DNA of 7,429 nucleotides from Burkholderiales bacterium (GCA_947474415.1 CANJKD010000104.1:1-7429), one strand, 5' to 3'; positions 1-7,117 are shown, numbered from the stretch's first letter. Program-made: numbers and translations. Notes: generated by a model from the letters alone, not told the origin.

Positions 1-18
1 CGCAAGCCAACTCAAGAA

Positions 19-591
19 TTACCGACGCGCAACGTGAGTTGCAACCCGCTCCCTCCGCAGCAACGAGAGCTGCATCATGTCGTGGTACGCACCGCCCCAA
101 TAGCCCACTTCCCGCAACCGGCCTTCTTCGACGAAGCCAAGGCCGGCAAGCGTCTTCAGTGAGGCTGCATTGTGCGGGTGAACCTGGGCTTCGATGCGGT
201 TCAGCTCCATCTGCTCGAAGCCCCAACCGGTGACCCGGGTGAGCGCCTCGCGCATTAACACCGGGCCCCAGGCGGGTGGGGCGAGTTCGTAGCCGACCAC
301 GCACTTGCGCCAGCTGCGGTTCCACATGAAGAGGCCGCAGGTGCCGATCAGCGTACCGCCTGTTTTGAGCGCTATTCCCCAACGCGTGGCGGGGTTGGCC
401 TGCTGGCGCCACCCCGCGAACAGTTGGACCAGCCGCTCCGCACCGGCCAGGTCGGTCAACGGGTCGTTGCCGAACCAGCGCATGACGAGCGGGTCGCTGT
501 GGATCGCGAACAGGGCCGGCGCGTCGGCCGCGAGCAGTTCGCGCAGTTGCAGGCGATCTGTGTCGAGGGTGGGGAAACCGTTGGTCGTCAT
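19..591 (-). CDS. RimJ/RimL-type GNAT N-acetyltransferase
   Basis: Predicted 190-residue acetyl-CoA-dependent N-acetyltransferase of the Acetyltransf_3 (RimJ/RimL) group. Enzymes of this group acetylate protein N-termini, amino acids or small amines; the substrate here cannot be told. Seen in the sequence: the N-terminal TDRLQLREL stretch (11-19), the GYELAPPAWG segment (100-109) entering the acetyl-CoA loop, NRIEAQVHPHNAAS (131-144), LGFVEEGRLRE (151-161) and a C-terminal MMQLSLL strand. The loop reads WGPVLMREA where relatives usually have WGxGxMxEA, so the second glycine is Val111. The frame stays open upstream to 666, but that stretch lies inside the preceding SDR gene and has no family similarity. 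The ATG at 591 gives the usual N-terminus, although its Shine-Dalgarno sequence is poor. It starts 17 bases after the SDR stop, so it is probably the last gene of the operon, possibly read by reinitiation. No tetronate role is evident. Confidence 0.87.
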   Translation of the reverse strand: MTTNGFPTLDTDRLQLRELLAADAPALFAIHSDPLVMRWFGNDPLTDLAGAERLVQLFAGWRQQANPATRWGIALKTGGTLIGTCGLFMWNRSWRKCVVGYELAPPAWGPVLMREALTRVTGWGFEQMELNRIEAQVHPHNAASLKTLAGLGFVEEGRLREVGYWGGAYHDMMQLSLLRRERVATHVARR

Positions 592-608
592 GCCATGTCG
601 ATCAAGCT

Positions 609-1370
609 TCAGTAGGTTGCGCGCCCGCCCGACAAGTCGAACACCGCCCCGGTGCTGAACGAGCATTCTTCCGACGCCAGCCAGGCGATCATCGCGGCGG
701 CTTCACCGACTTCGAGGAAGCGCGCCATCGGGATCTTGCTGAGCATGAATTCGATGTGCTGCGGCGTCATCGAATCGAAGATCGCGGTCTTCGCGGCGGC
801 GGGCGCCACGGCGTTGACGAGCACGCCCTTCGTTGCCAGCTCCTTCGCGAGCGACTTGGTCAGCGCGATCAGCCCGGCCTTCGACGCGCTGTAGTGGGAT
901 GCGTTTGGATTGCCTTCCTTGCCGGCCACCGACGCGATGTTGACGATCCGGCCATAGCCCTGTTTGATCATCTGCGGCACGACCGCGCGGCAGGTGAGGA
1001 ACGGGCCGACCAGGTTCACGTCGATCACGCGCCGCCACACTTCGGGCGAGAGTTCCCAGGTCGGGCCGTTGCCGCCGGTGATGCCGGCGTTGTTGACGAG
1101 GATGTCGATGCGGCCATGCGCTTTCACAGCCTCGGCCGTCGCAGCGGTGATGTCGGCATCGAGGCTCAGTTCGACGATGGATGCAGTGACTTTTCCGGCT
1201 GCGCCCAGCCTGGCCAATACGTCTTCGGCCGTCGCCAGCCGCGCCGCGTCGATGTCCCACAGCACCACACTGGCGCCGGACTGCAGCATGCGTTCTGCGG
1301 CGGCGTATCCAATGCCTTGCGCGCCGCCGGTGATGACCGCAACGCGGCCTTTCAGGTCGATCTGATTCAT
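609..1370 (-). CDS. Classical SDR-family NAD(P)-dependent dehydrogenase, substrate unknown
   Basis: A 253-residue short-chain dehydrogenase/reductase of normal length. Visible motifs are the dinucleotide loop TGGAQGIG (14-21), an acidic residue after strand 2 (Asp39, which favours NAD over NADP), NNAG (93-96), and the catalytic tetrad Asn119, Ser147, Tyr160 and Lys164 within YSASK. The usual PG after the active site is PA (190-191). The protein ends in FDLSGGRATY. Its ATG overlaps the denD stop as ATGA, and AAAGGA at 1384..1379 lies 8 bases upstream of the start. Placement inside a tetronate operon suggests oxidation of a related sugar acid, tetrose or polyol. Sequence alone resembles the broad FabG-like group, so the name 3-oxoacyl-ACP reductase would be uninformative. 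Family assignment is firm; the substrate is inference only. Confidence 0.93.
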   Translation of the reverse strand: MNQIDLKGRVAVITGGAQGIGYAAAERMLQSGASVVLWDIDAARLATAEDVLARLGAAGKVTASIVELSLDADITAATAEAVKAHGRIDILVNNAGITGGNGPTWELSPEVWRRVIDVNLVGPFLTCRAVVPQMIKQGYGRIVNIASVAGKEGNPNASHYSASKAGLIALTKSLAKELATKGVLVNAVAPAAAKTAIFDSMTPQHIEFMLSKIPMARFLEVGEAAAMIAWLASEECSFSTGAVFDLSGGRATY

Positions 1371-2386
1371 TTTGACAGTCCTTTCAAGGCGGCATCGGCA
1401 TTCGGGCCGGCGGCGCAGTCTTCGATGTACTGGCGGATGATTTCGGCGAAGTTCGTGTGCGGCGCGAGGCCGAGCTTGCCGGCACGCGCTGCCGAGGCGC
1501 CACTCGGCCAGTTCGCCACGATGCCGGCAATTGCGGAGTCGCGTTGGAAGCGCACCCGTTCGCGCACCGCCGCGCCGGCCACCTCGGCCAGCGCGTCCAG
1601 CATGTCGGACACGCGCACGTTCAAGCCTGGCAGGTTCAACGCGGTGCGACCGTTGAAGGCCTCGCGGCTGGCTTCAAAGACAGCGATCAGGCCTTCGACG
1701 GTGCGCGTGGGTGACGAGACCGGGTGCGACACGCTGGCATCCACCGGGCAAACCGATTCCAGGCCCGCGAGCGGCTCGCGAATGATGCCGCTGAAAAACG
1801 ACGAGGCCGCGCCGTTCGGCTTGCCGGGCCGCACCGTGACGGTCATCAGGCGCGCGGCGCGGCCGTCGATGTAGCCCTTGCGGGTGTAGTCGGCCACCAG
1901 GTGTTCGCAGATCAGCTTGTGCGTGCCGTACGAGGTTTGCGGCGCGGGCAGCGTGGTGTCAGTGACGACGGCCGGCAGCGGCACGGCCGGGTCGGGGCCG
2001 AACACCGCGACGGAGCTGGAGAACACCAGCCGCGGCACCTTGCCGCCGTGGATCACATTGAAGCGGATCGCATCGAGCAGGGCACGCGTGCTGTCGATGT
2101 TGGAACGCAGGCCGAGGTCGAAGTCGGCCTCGCATTCGCCCGACACCGCCGAGGCGAGGTGGAACACACCGTCGAAGGGTTCGTCGCGCAGTGCCTCGGT
2201 TTGCGTCAGCAGTGGGCCGGTGCGGGCTTCGACGCGGGGGTCGTTCAGCAGGTCGGGCCGCGGCGGCGCGATGTCGGCCAGCACGACGCGGGTGATGGTC
2301 TGGCCGGCCAGCGTGCCGCTTGCGAGCAGGGCGCGGGCCAGGCGGTCGCCGACGAAGCCGGCACCGCCGGTGATGAGCAATTTCAT
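1367..2386 (-). CDS. denD: D-erythronate dehydrogenase DenD
   Basis: A 339-residue extended SDR (NAD-dependent epimerase/dehydratase fold) that matches DenD in length and motifs. DenD oxidises D-erythronate at C2 to 2-oxo-D-tetronate with NAD in the cytoplasm. Seen: Rossmann motif GGAGFVG (7-13), Asp38 at the end of strand 2 (NAD preference), SSSVAVFG (123-130), the catalytic pair Tyr153 and Lys157 in SYGTHK, and the stretch [16 protein letters not shown] (185-200) characteristic of this subfamily. AAGGAA at 2399..2394 lies 7 bases before the ATG at 2386. The start overlaps the otnI stop and the stop overlaps the SDR start, both as ATGA. The product is handed to OtnI. The close alternatives are other sugar-acid epimerase-like dehydrogenases; the neighbouring otn genes make DenD the best call. 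Confidence 0.9.
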   Translation of the reverse strand: MKLLITGGAGFVGDRLARALLASGTLAGQTITRVVLADIAPPRPDLLNDPRVEARTGPLLTQTEALRDEPFDGVFHLASAVSGECEADFDLGLRSNIDSTRALLDAIRFNVIHGGKVPRLVFSSSVAVFGPDPAVPLPAVVTDTTLPAPQTSYGTHKLICEHLVADYTRKGYIDGRAARLMTVTVRPGKPNGAASSFFSGIIREPLAGLESVCPVDASVSHPVSSPTRTVEGLIAVFEASREAFNGRTALNLPGLNVRVSDMLDALAEVAGAAVRERVRFQRDSAIAGIVANWPSGASAARAGKLGLAPHTNFAEIIRQYIEDCAAGPNADAALKGLSK

Positions 2387-3192
2387 GGGGTGGTTCCTTG
2401 TGCAGTGGTTCGGTAGTCGCGCAGCCAGCCCAGGCCGGCCGAAGTGCCGGCGCGCGGCCGGTACTCGCAGCCGATGTGGCCTTGCCAGCCGAGTTGGTCG
2501 ATGAGGTCGAACAGATAGGGGTGGTTCAGCTCGCCACGGTCGGGTTCGTGCCGGTCCGGCACGCCGGCGATCTGCAGGTGCGCGACGCGCCCGGTCGGCA
2601 GGTATTTGCGCAGCTTCATCGCCACATCGCCTTCGACGATCTGGCAGTGGTACAGGTCCATCTGCACCTTCAGGTTCGCCGCACCGATCTCGTCGAGCGT
2701 TTCGTGCGCGTCGTCTTGCCGGTTCAGCAGGTAGCCGGGAATGTCGCGCTTGTTGATCGGCTCGATCAGCACGTCGATGCCGGCCGCAGCCGCTTCCCGC
2801 GCGGCCCAGGCGAGGTTCTCAAGGTACACCGCACGCAACTCGGCGCGTTCGATGCCAGCTGGCATCAGACCGGCCATCACGTGCAGGCGCGGGCACTTCA
2901 GCGCCAGCGCGTAGGGCAGGGCCTGGTCGAGGAAGCCGCGGTGGAATTCGCTCCGCCGCTCTGCCAGGCAGGCGATGCCGCGCTCGCCGGCCGCGAAGTC
3001 GCCGGGTGGGGCATTGAACAGCACCTGCGCGAGCCCGTGGTCGGCGAGACGGTTCGCGATCTCGCTGGCCGCATGCGCGTAGGGAAAGAGGAACTCCACC
3101 GCGTCGAAGCCGTCATCCGCAGCCGCCTTGAAGCGGTCGAGGAAGGCGTGCTCGGTGTACATCATCGACAGGTTGGCAGCGAATTGAGGCAT
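2383..3192 (-). CDS. otnI: 2-oxo-tetronate isomerase OtnI (hydroxypyruvate isomerase family)
   Basis: A 269-residue TIM-barrel protein of the hydroxypyruvate isomerase (Hyi) group. OtnI interconverts 2-oxo- and 3-oxo-tetronate, the step joining the entry dehydrogenases to the kinase. Seen: the N-terminus [14 protein letters not shown] (2-15), Glu144 in LIEPIN, Asp179 and His182 in QMDLYHCQ, His205 and Gln207 in AHLQIAG, and Glu243 in GCEYRP. These positions fit the two catalytic glutamates and the metal ligands of the family. The reading frame continues upstream to 3534 but is arginine-rich and unrelated to the family there. ATG 3192 restores the usual N-terminus and lies 2 bases after the otnC stop. 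There is no clear Shine-Dalgarno sequence, so translation probably depends on coupling to otnC. A true hydroxypyruvate isomerase (Hyi) is the alternative, but no glyoxylate carboligase genes are present here. Confidence 0.9.
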   Translation of the reverse strand: MPQFAANLSMMYTEHAFLDRFKAAADDGFDAVEFLFPYAHAASEIANRLADHGLAQVLFNAPPGDFAAGERGIACLAERRSEFHRGFLDQALPYALALKCPRLHVMAGLMPAGIERAELRAVYLENLAWAAREAAAAGIDVLIEPINKRDIPGYLLNRQDDAHETLDEIGAANLKVQMDLYHCQIVEGDVAMKLRKYLPTGRVAHLQIAGVPDRHEPDRGELNHPYLFDLIDQLGWQGHIGCEYRPRAGTSAGLGWLRDYRTTAQGTTP

Positions 3193-3194
3193 GG

Positions 3195-3860
3195 TCACCA
3201 GTCTGCGCCGAAGGCGCTTCGAAGCTCGTCGATCTGTGCGTCGGACAACGGTATCGCGCGGCGCTCGCTCAGCAGCCACAGGCGTGCGGTTTCTTCCAGC
3301 TCTTCGAGCACGGCGCTCGCCGCAGCGGGCGAATCGTGCCAGACGTTCGGGCCCAGCCGGTCCAGCATCACGGCACGGATCGGCTTGCCGGCATCGCGTG
3401 CCGCTTCGATCACTTGCGCCACCCATTCGGCGGCAGCCGGGTCGCCGGGGCGGTGGTACGGGATCAGCGGCACGCGGCCGACCTTCATCACGAAGTAGGG
3501 CGTGATCGGCGGCAGGATGCAGGCTTCGTTCCACACGCCGGTGAGCGTGAGCGCCACCAGGTGGGTGCTGTGACTGTGGATCACGCTGTGAGCCAGCGGC
3601 TCGGCGGCATAGATGGCCCGGTGCAGTGCGAGCGTCTTGCTGGCGCGCTGGCCGTCGAGCTGCATGCCGGTGGCGTCGGTGTAGGCGAGCTGATCGGGTT
3701 GCAGCAGACCGAGGCAGGCATCGGTCGGGGTGATCAGAAAACCTGCGCCCTCGGGCAGGCGAACGCTGATGTTGCCGGCCGTGGCGTGCACGTGGCCGCG
3801 CTCGAACAGCGAGCGGCCGACGCGGCAGATCTCGTTGCGTTGGCTTTCAAACTTGCTCAT
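3195..3860 (-). CDS. otnC: 3-oxo-tetronate 4-phosphate decarboxylase OtnC (class II aldolase family)
   Basis: A 221-residue class II aldolase/adducin-fold protein. OtnC decarboxylates 3-oxo-tetronate 4-phosphate to dihydroxyacetone phosphate and CO2. Seen: phosphate-site motif TAGNISVR (27-34), ITPTDACLG (43-51), metal-type histidines His95 and His97 in [28 protein letters not shown] (121-140), and a C-terminal [11 protein letters not shown] helix (187-197). Two expected residues differ. In the ASKTLALH segment (73-80), the place of the acidic catalytic residue found in FucA-type SSEWxxH is Thr76. Where relatives have ANHGP with the third metal His, this protein reads DRLGP (167-171), putting Leu169 there. 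The fold and context still support OtnC; the active site may be a subfamily variant or weakened. ATG 3860 overlaps the otnK stop as ATGA. Open frame upstream of it, to 4439, lies within otnK and has no family similarity. Confidence 0.86.
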   Translation of the reverse strand: MSKFESQRNEICRVGRSLFERGHVHATAGNISVRLPEGAGFLITPTDACLGLLQPDQLAYTDATGMQLDGQRASKTLALHRAIYAAEPLAHSVIHSHSTHLVALTLTGVWNEACILPPITPYFVMKVGRVPLIPYHRPGDPAAAEWVAQVIEAARDAGKPIRAVMLDRLGPNVWHDSPAAASAVLEELEETARLWLLSERRAIPLSDAQIDELRSAFGADW

Positions 3861-5146
3861 TGCTGAGCGCTCATCTGCAGCGCCTCGTCGAAGAAATCCG
3901 GCCCGCCGAAGTTGCCCGACTTCAGTGCGAGGTGCAGCGGTGAACCGGAGGGCCGGCCTTCGGCCTGGGTCCAGGGTACGCCCGGGCAGATGGCAGGGCC
4001 GATGCGCAGCCGGGTCACGCCGAGCACCTGCACGACCGCGCCGGAGGTCTCGCCGCCCGCCACCACGAGCCGCCGCACACCGTGCTCGACGAGGCCGCCC
4101 GCGATGCTGGCGAGGCAGCGTTCGACCAGTGCGCCGGCCTGCATGGCGCCGAGTTCGGTCTGCACGGCTTTCAGCTCCTCGGCCGCCGAGGTGGCGTAGA
4201 CCAGCAGCGGCACGCCGGCCCCGTGCGGCTGCGACAGCGATTGCGCCCAGGCCAGCGCCTGCGCCGCCACCGGCTCGCCGCGTGCCAGCGCACGCGGGTC
4301 GATCGCGAAGGCCGGGCGGCCGGCCTGTTGCCAGCGCTGCACCTGAGCGTTCGTCGCGAGCGAGCACGAGCCTGCGATCACGGCGGCGCCCCCACCGGCG
4401 GGGTCGAGCTCGGCGGCGCGTGCATCGGGCGTCAGCCAACCACGTTGCGCGTAGACCGCCGGCAGGCCCAGCGCCAGGCCGGAGCCGGCGGTCAGCAGGG
4501 GCAGGTCGGCGCAGGTGGTGGCGAGGGTGCGCAAGTCGTCGTTGTCGACCGCATCGGCGATGGCGATGCCGATGCCATCGGCGCGCAATGCATCGATGCG
4601 CGCCAGCACGGCCGCTTCGCCTCGCGCGACCACGTCAAACCGCAGCAGGCCGACGCGCCGCCGGCTCTGCGCCTGCAGCACGCGCACCAGGTTGGCGTTC
4701 GTCATCGGCGTCAGCGGGTGGTGGCGCATGCCCGAGTCGGACAGCAGTTCATCGGCGACGAACAGGTGGCCACGGAAGACCGTGCGGCCGTTCTCGGGGA
4801 AGGCCGGGCAGGCGACCGTGAAATCAGCGCCCAGTGCCTCCATCAACGCCTCGGTGACCGGGCCGATGTTGCCGGCGGGCGTGGAGTCGAAGGTCGAGCA
4901 GTACTTGAAGTAGCACTGGCGCATGCCGGCGGCCTGCAGCCAGCGCAGCGCGGCGAGCGACTCGCGCACCGCGTCGGCGGCCGGCACGGTGCGCGTTTTG
5001 AGGGCGATGACGACCGCATCCGCGTCGATTGCCGTACCAGACTCCGGCACGCCGATGACCTGCACCGTGCGCATGCCGGCGCGCACCAGCATGCTGGCGA
5101 CGTCGGTGGCGCCGGTGAAGTCGTCGGCTATGACGCCCAGCGTCAT
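3857..5146 (-). CDS. otnK: 3-oxo-tetronate kinase OtnK (DUF1537 four-carbon acid sugar kinase)
   Basis: A 429-residue two-domain kinase that uses ATP to phosphorylate O4 of 3-oxo-tetronate. N-terminal substrate-binding domain: GVIADDFTGATD (4-15), KYCSTFDSTPAGNIGP (81-96), CPAFPENGRTVFRGHLFV (113-130) and PLTPMTN (144-150). C-terminal nucleotide-binding domain: AGSCS (258-262), GGETSGAV (364-371), CPGVPW (387-392) and LKSGNFGGPDFF (408-419). The start is ambiguous in an unusual way. ATG 5146 gives the standard N-terminus MTLGVIADDF, but in-frame ATGs also occur at 5170 and 5194, each in a copy of a 24-bp repeat with its own GAGGA. A GTG at 5218 overlaps the ltnD stop but lacks a good Shine-Dalgarno sequence. 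Starting upstream would add 8, 16 or 24 residues, with copies of LGEERRMT. The stop overlaps otnC as ATGA. The family call is very secure; the start is not. Confidence 0.94.
   Translation of the reverse strand: MTLGVIADDFTGATDVASMLVRAGMRTVQVIGVPESGTAIDADAVVIALKTRTVPAADAVRESLAALRWLQAAGMRQCYFKYCSTFDSTPAGNIGPVTEALMEALGADFTVACPAFPENGRTVFRGHLFVADELLSDSGMRHHPLTPMTNANLVRVLQAQSRRRVGLLRFDVVARGEAAVLARIDALRADGIGIAIADAVDNDDLRTLATTCADLPLLTAGSGLALGLPAVYAQRGWLTPDARAAELDPAGGGAAVIAGSCSLATNAQVQRWQQAGRPAFAIDPRALARGEPVAAQALAWAQSLSQPHGAGVPLLVYATSAAEELKAVQTELGAMQAGALVERCLASIAGGLVEHGVRRLVVAGGETSGAVVQVLGVTRLRIGPAICPGVPWTQAEGRPSGSPLHLALKSGNFGGPDFFDEALQMSAQQ
5130..5146 (-). promoter_or_regulatory. Possible stem-loop covering the canonical otnK start codon
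   Basis: The first 17 bases from ATG 5146 read ATGACG-CTGGG-CGTCAT, a perfect 6-bp stem with a 5-base loop, and the start codon lies in the stem. The upstream ATG copies in the repeat are not followed by CGTCAT and cannot form this hairpin locally. If it folds in the mRNA it would reduce initiation at the canonical ATG relative to the upstream copies. The stem is short and may be fortuitous. Confidence 0.35.
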
Positions 5147-5212
5147 TCGTCTGCCCTCGCCCAGCGTCATTCGTCGTTCCTCGCCCAGCGTCATTCGTCG
5201 TTCCTCGCCCAG
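5134..5212 (-). repeat. 24-bp tandem repeat carrying otnK start codons (about 3.3 copies)
   Basis: Three complete 24-bp units (5136-5159, 5160-5183, 5184-5207) with a partial fourth copy of the shared CGCCCAG core at 5206-5212. Units two and three are identical; the unit nearest the otnK body differs at 3 of 24 positions. In the sense of otnK each unit contains GAGGA (GAGGG in the divergent one), a spacer of 7 or 8 bases, and an ATG. The array therefore repeats a whole translation start site three times, with ATGs at 5194, 5170 and 5146. The length is a multiple of three and no stop occurs, so the ATGs share one frame and copy-number change would not shift otnK. Slipped-strand duplication is the likely origin (inference). 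Confidence 0.95.
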
Positions 5213-5214
5213 GA

Positions 5215-6159
5215 TCACGGCGCCCCCGCCGGCTTCGGCAACTCGAGGCCGGCCAGCTCGGCGTAGAACTTGATGACGGCCGAGTCGTCTTCCGCGCCGT
5301 GGCCGGCCGCTGCGGTCGCGAGGTAGAGCTGGTGCGCGGCCGACGCGAGCGGCAAGGGGAACGACAGCTTGCGCGCAGCGTCGAGCACGATGCCAAGATC
5401 CTTGATGAAGATGCTCACCGCCGACAGCGGCGTGTAGTCGCCGGCCAGGATGTGCGGCACGCGGTTCTGGAACATCCAGCTCATGCCGGCCGAATTGCAG
5501 ATCACCTCATACAGCGCGTGCGGGTCGGCACCGGCGCGCATGCCCAGCGCCATGCCTTCGCAGGCGGCGGCGATGTGCACGCCGGCCATGTGCTGGTTCA
5601 CCATCTTGACGGTCGAGCCGATGCCGGGCTTGTCGCCGAGGCGGTAGACCTTGCCGGCGATGGCATCGAGCAGCGCGCCGGCTGCGGCAAAGGCTTCGGG
5701 TGCGCCCGAAGCCATCACCGTCATCTGCCCGGCGGCCGCCTTCATGGCGCCGCCAGAAACCGGCGCGTCGATCAGCCACAGGTCGCGCGCGGCGAGCCGC
5801 TCCTGCCACAGCGGTGGCAGCGTCGGGTCGACGGTGGCCGAGGTGATCACGACCGAACCGGGCCGCATCGATTCCAGCAGGCCACCAGCCCCGAACAGCA
5901 CCGCCTCGGTCTGCGCCGCGTTGACAACCAGCACGACGACCGCGTCGCATTGCGCGCCCAGCGCGGCCAGCGACTCTGCGGCGGCGCCGCCCTCGGCGAT
6001 GAAGCGTTCACGCGCCTGCAGGTGGGTGTCGAGCCCGACCGTGGTCACGCCCCGGCGCAGCGCGGTGACGGCCGCGCCGAAACCCATCGAGCCCAGGCCG
6101 ATCACGCCCAGCACCCGGCCTGCCTGGCCGGCAGCCGCTGCGTTGTTCGATGGATTCAC
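5215..6159 (-). CDS. ltnD: L-threonate dehydrogenase LtnD (beta-hydroxyacid dehydrogenase family)
   Basis: A 314-residue member of the 3-hydroxyisobutyrate dehydrogenase family. LtnD oxidises L-threonate at C2 to 2-oxo-tetronate with NAD. Seen: the Rossmann loop GVIGLGSMG (18-26), the substrate-site motif DAPVSGG (131-137), the catalytic Lys185 in GSTVKMVNQH (181-190), and FIKDLG (251-256) in the all-helical C-terminal domain. It starts at GTG 6159, which overlaps the regulator stop as GTGA and has GGAG 6 bases upstream; no ATG lies between this GTG and the Rossmann loop. The stop lies at 5217..5215, immediately before the otnK repeat array. Family membership is certain. LtnD, rather than tartronate semialdehyde reductase or 3-hydroxyisobutyrate dehydrogenase, is supported by the otnK-otnC-otnI neighbours and the GSTVKMVNQ pattern. 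Confidence 0.92.
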   Translation of the reverse strand: MNPSNNAAAAGQAGRVLGVIGLGSMGFGAAVTALRRGVTTVGLDTHLQARERFIAEGGAAAESLAALGAQCDAVVVLVVNAAQTEAVLFGAGGLLESMRPGSVVITSATVDPTLPPLWQERLAARDLWLIDAPVSGGAMKAAAGQMTVMASGAPEAFAAAGALLDAIAGKVYRLGDKPGIGSTVKMVNQHMAGVHIAAACEGMALGMRAGADPHALYEVICNSAGMSWMFQNRVPHILAGDYTPLSAVSIFIKDLGIVLDAARKLSFPLPLASAAHQLYLATAAAGHGAEDDSAVIKFYAELAGLELPKPAGAP

Positions 6160-6989
6160 CGGGTTCTCCGTGGGGTGGGTATCGACTTGGATGCGGACGG
6201 GGGTGAGGCAGCCGCCTTGCGGTGCAGCAGCGGGATCACCCCGCCTTCGACCAGCCGCTGTTCGCCGAGCGTCATGTGCTCGCGCGCCGTTCGGCGTGCG
6301 GCGGCGGGGTCACGCGCGGCGATGGCGTCGAAGATGGCGCGGTGTTCGCCGCGAACGGCTTCCATGAAGTCGAGACGCCGGGCTTCGTTGCCGCGGGTGA
6401 TGCGCATGCTTTCACGCAGGTACTGCTCCAGAAAGCCGAGCAGCAGCCGGAACTGGGGGTTGCCGGTGGCCTCGCCGATCACGCGGTGAAAGGCCAGGTC
6501 TTCGAGCACGCCGTCATGGCCCGCTGCGGCGGCCGCGTCGATGGCCTTCAGGCTGCGGCGCATCTCGGCCAATTGGGCGCGCGTGGCACGTTCGGCGGCG
6601 AGGGCGGCGATCTCGCCCTCGAGCGCACGCCGCACCTCGACCACATGAACGACGGCCTGCACCGAACCGAGTACGGCCGGGTCGAACGCCAGCGGCTGGT
6701 GCGTGGGCCGGGGCGCCACGTACACGCCCGAACCCTGGCGCGAGAGCACCAGCTGGCGCGACCTGAGTTGGTGCACGGCCTCGCGCACGACGGTGCGTGA
6801 CACGCCGTGCGAGAACGCAAGTTGCTGTTCAGTGGGCAGGCGGTCACCGGGTTGCAGGCCGCCCGATTCGATCAACTCGCCGAGCAGCGCGGCGAGCTGG
6901 TCGGACAGGCGCGCGCTGACCAGCCGTGTGGGCCCGGCCGGCGTGGCCGAGCGGGGTTCGGCTTGGAGCACGGTGGACGAATGTAGCAT
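6156..6989 (-). CDS. FadR-subfamily GntR transcriptional regulator
   Basis: A 277-residue DNA-binding repressor or activator, first gene of the tetronate operon. The winged helix-turn-helix spans about 24-93, with GLQPGDRLPTEQQLAFSHGVS (44-64), the recognition helix region SRTVVREAVHQLRSRQLV (64-81) and the wing QGSGVYVAP (85-93). The C-terminal FCD domain (about 115-248) carries the metal and ligand pocket set Asp164, His168 (EDLAFH), His216 (GEH) and His238 (REHM), typical of regulators that bind small carboxylic acids. ATG 6989 is preferred; an in-frame TTG at 7010 would add seven residues, and neither has a good Shine-Dalgarno sequence. The stop overlaps ltnD as GTGA. By context it probably senses a tetronate or pathway intermediate and controls both this operon and the divergent ABC genes. 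The effector is inferred, not visible. Confidence 0.92.
   Translation of the reverse strand: MLHSSTVLQAEPRSATPAGPTRLVSARLSDQLAALLGELIESGGLQPGDRLPTEQQLAFSHGVSRTVVREAVHQLRSRQLVLSRQGSGVYVAPRPTHQPLAFDPAVLGSVQAVVHVVEVRRALEGEIAALAAERATRAQLAEMRRSLKAIDAAAAAGHDGVLEDLAFHRVIGEATGNPQFRLLLGFLEQYLRESMRITRGNEARRLDFMEAVRGEHRAIFDAIAARDPAAARRTAREHMTLGEQRLVEGGVIPLLHRKAAASPPSASKSIPTPRRTR
6166..6169 (-). promoter_or_regulatory. Shine-Dalgarno sequence that decides the GTG start of ltnD
   Basis: GGAG, followed by AACCCG and then GTG at 6159. The good spacing and the GTGA overlap with the regulator stop favour this GTG as the true start despite the rare codon. Confidence 0.65.
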
Positions 6990-7007
6990 GGTGATCGGGT
7001 CATCATA
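6990..7007 (-). promoter_or_regulatory. Candidate -10 element and overlapping operator of the tetronate operon
   Basis: On the minus strand TATGAT (7007..7002) is one base from the -10 consensus; no convincing -35 is visible at 17 or 18 bases. Overlapping it, 6990-7004 forms an imperfect 15-bp palindrome of the form GnTGAnC-G-GnTCAnC, the size and place expected for autoregulation by a GntR/FadR protein. If the -10 is used, the transcript would begin only a few bases before ATG 6989, so the message would be almost leaderless. Confidence 0.4.
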
Positions 7008-7117
7008 CAAATTATTTCGAGCCCCAGGCTACCGGTTTGCCCTGATGGCGCCGAAGCGCAGCAGTGCCGATACTTTTGCCGCGACGTGAACCATGCCCTT
7101 GGGCCAGGCCGCGACAC

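Noticed and set aside
756..1874. Long plus-strand open frame opposite the SDR and denD genes
   Set aside because: It is antisense to two genes with clear family motifs, crosses their boundary, is rich in Arg, Gly and Ala with no recognisable domain, and is typical of GC-rich shadow frames.
3193..3534. Upstream extension of otnI to 3534
   Set aside because: The extra 114 residues are arginine-rich, overlap otnC, and precede the normal family N-terminus at ATG 3192.
3861..4439. Upstream extension of otnC to 4439
   Set aside because: It lies inside otnK in another frame and has no aldolase-family similarity; ATG 3860 gives the expected N-terminus.
5134..5212. Possibility that the repeats are a CRISPR array or a recombination attachment site
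   Set aside because: The units are directly adjacent without spacers, are in frame with otnK and contain its start codons; no cas or integrase genes are present.
4082..5266. Long plus-strand open frame opposite otnK
   Set aside because: It mirrors the codons of a well-recognised kinase, and its repeated peptide near the end is only the antisense reading of the 24-bp repeat.
5299..6489. Long plus-strand open frame opposite ltnD and the regulator
   Set aside because: No domain similarity, abundant His and Arg, and it spans two overlapping genes on the other strand; a shadow frame.
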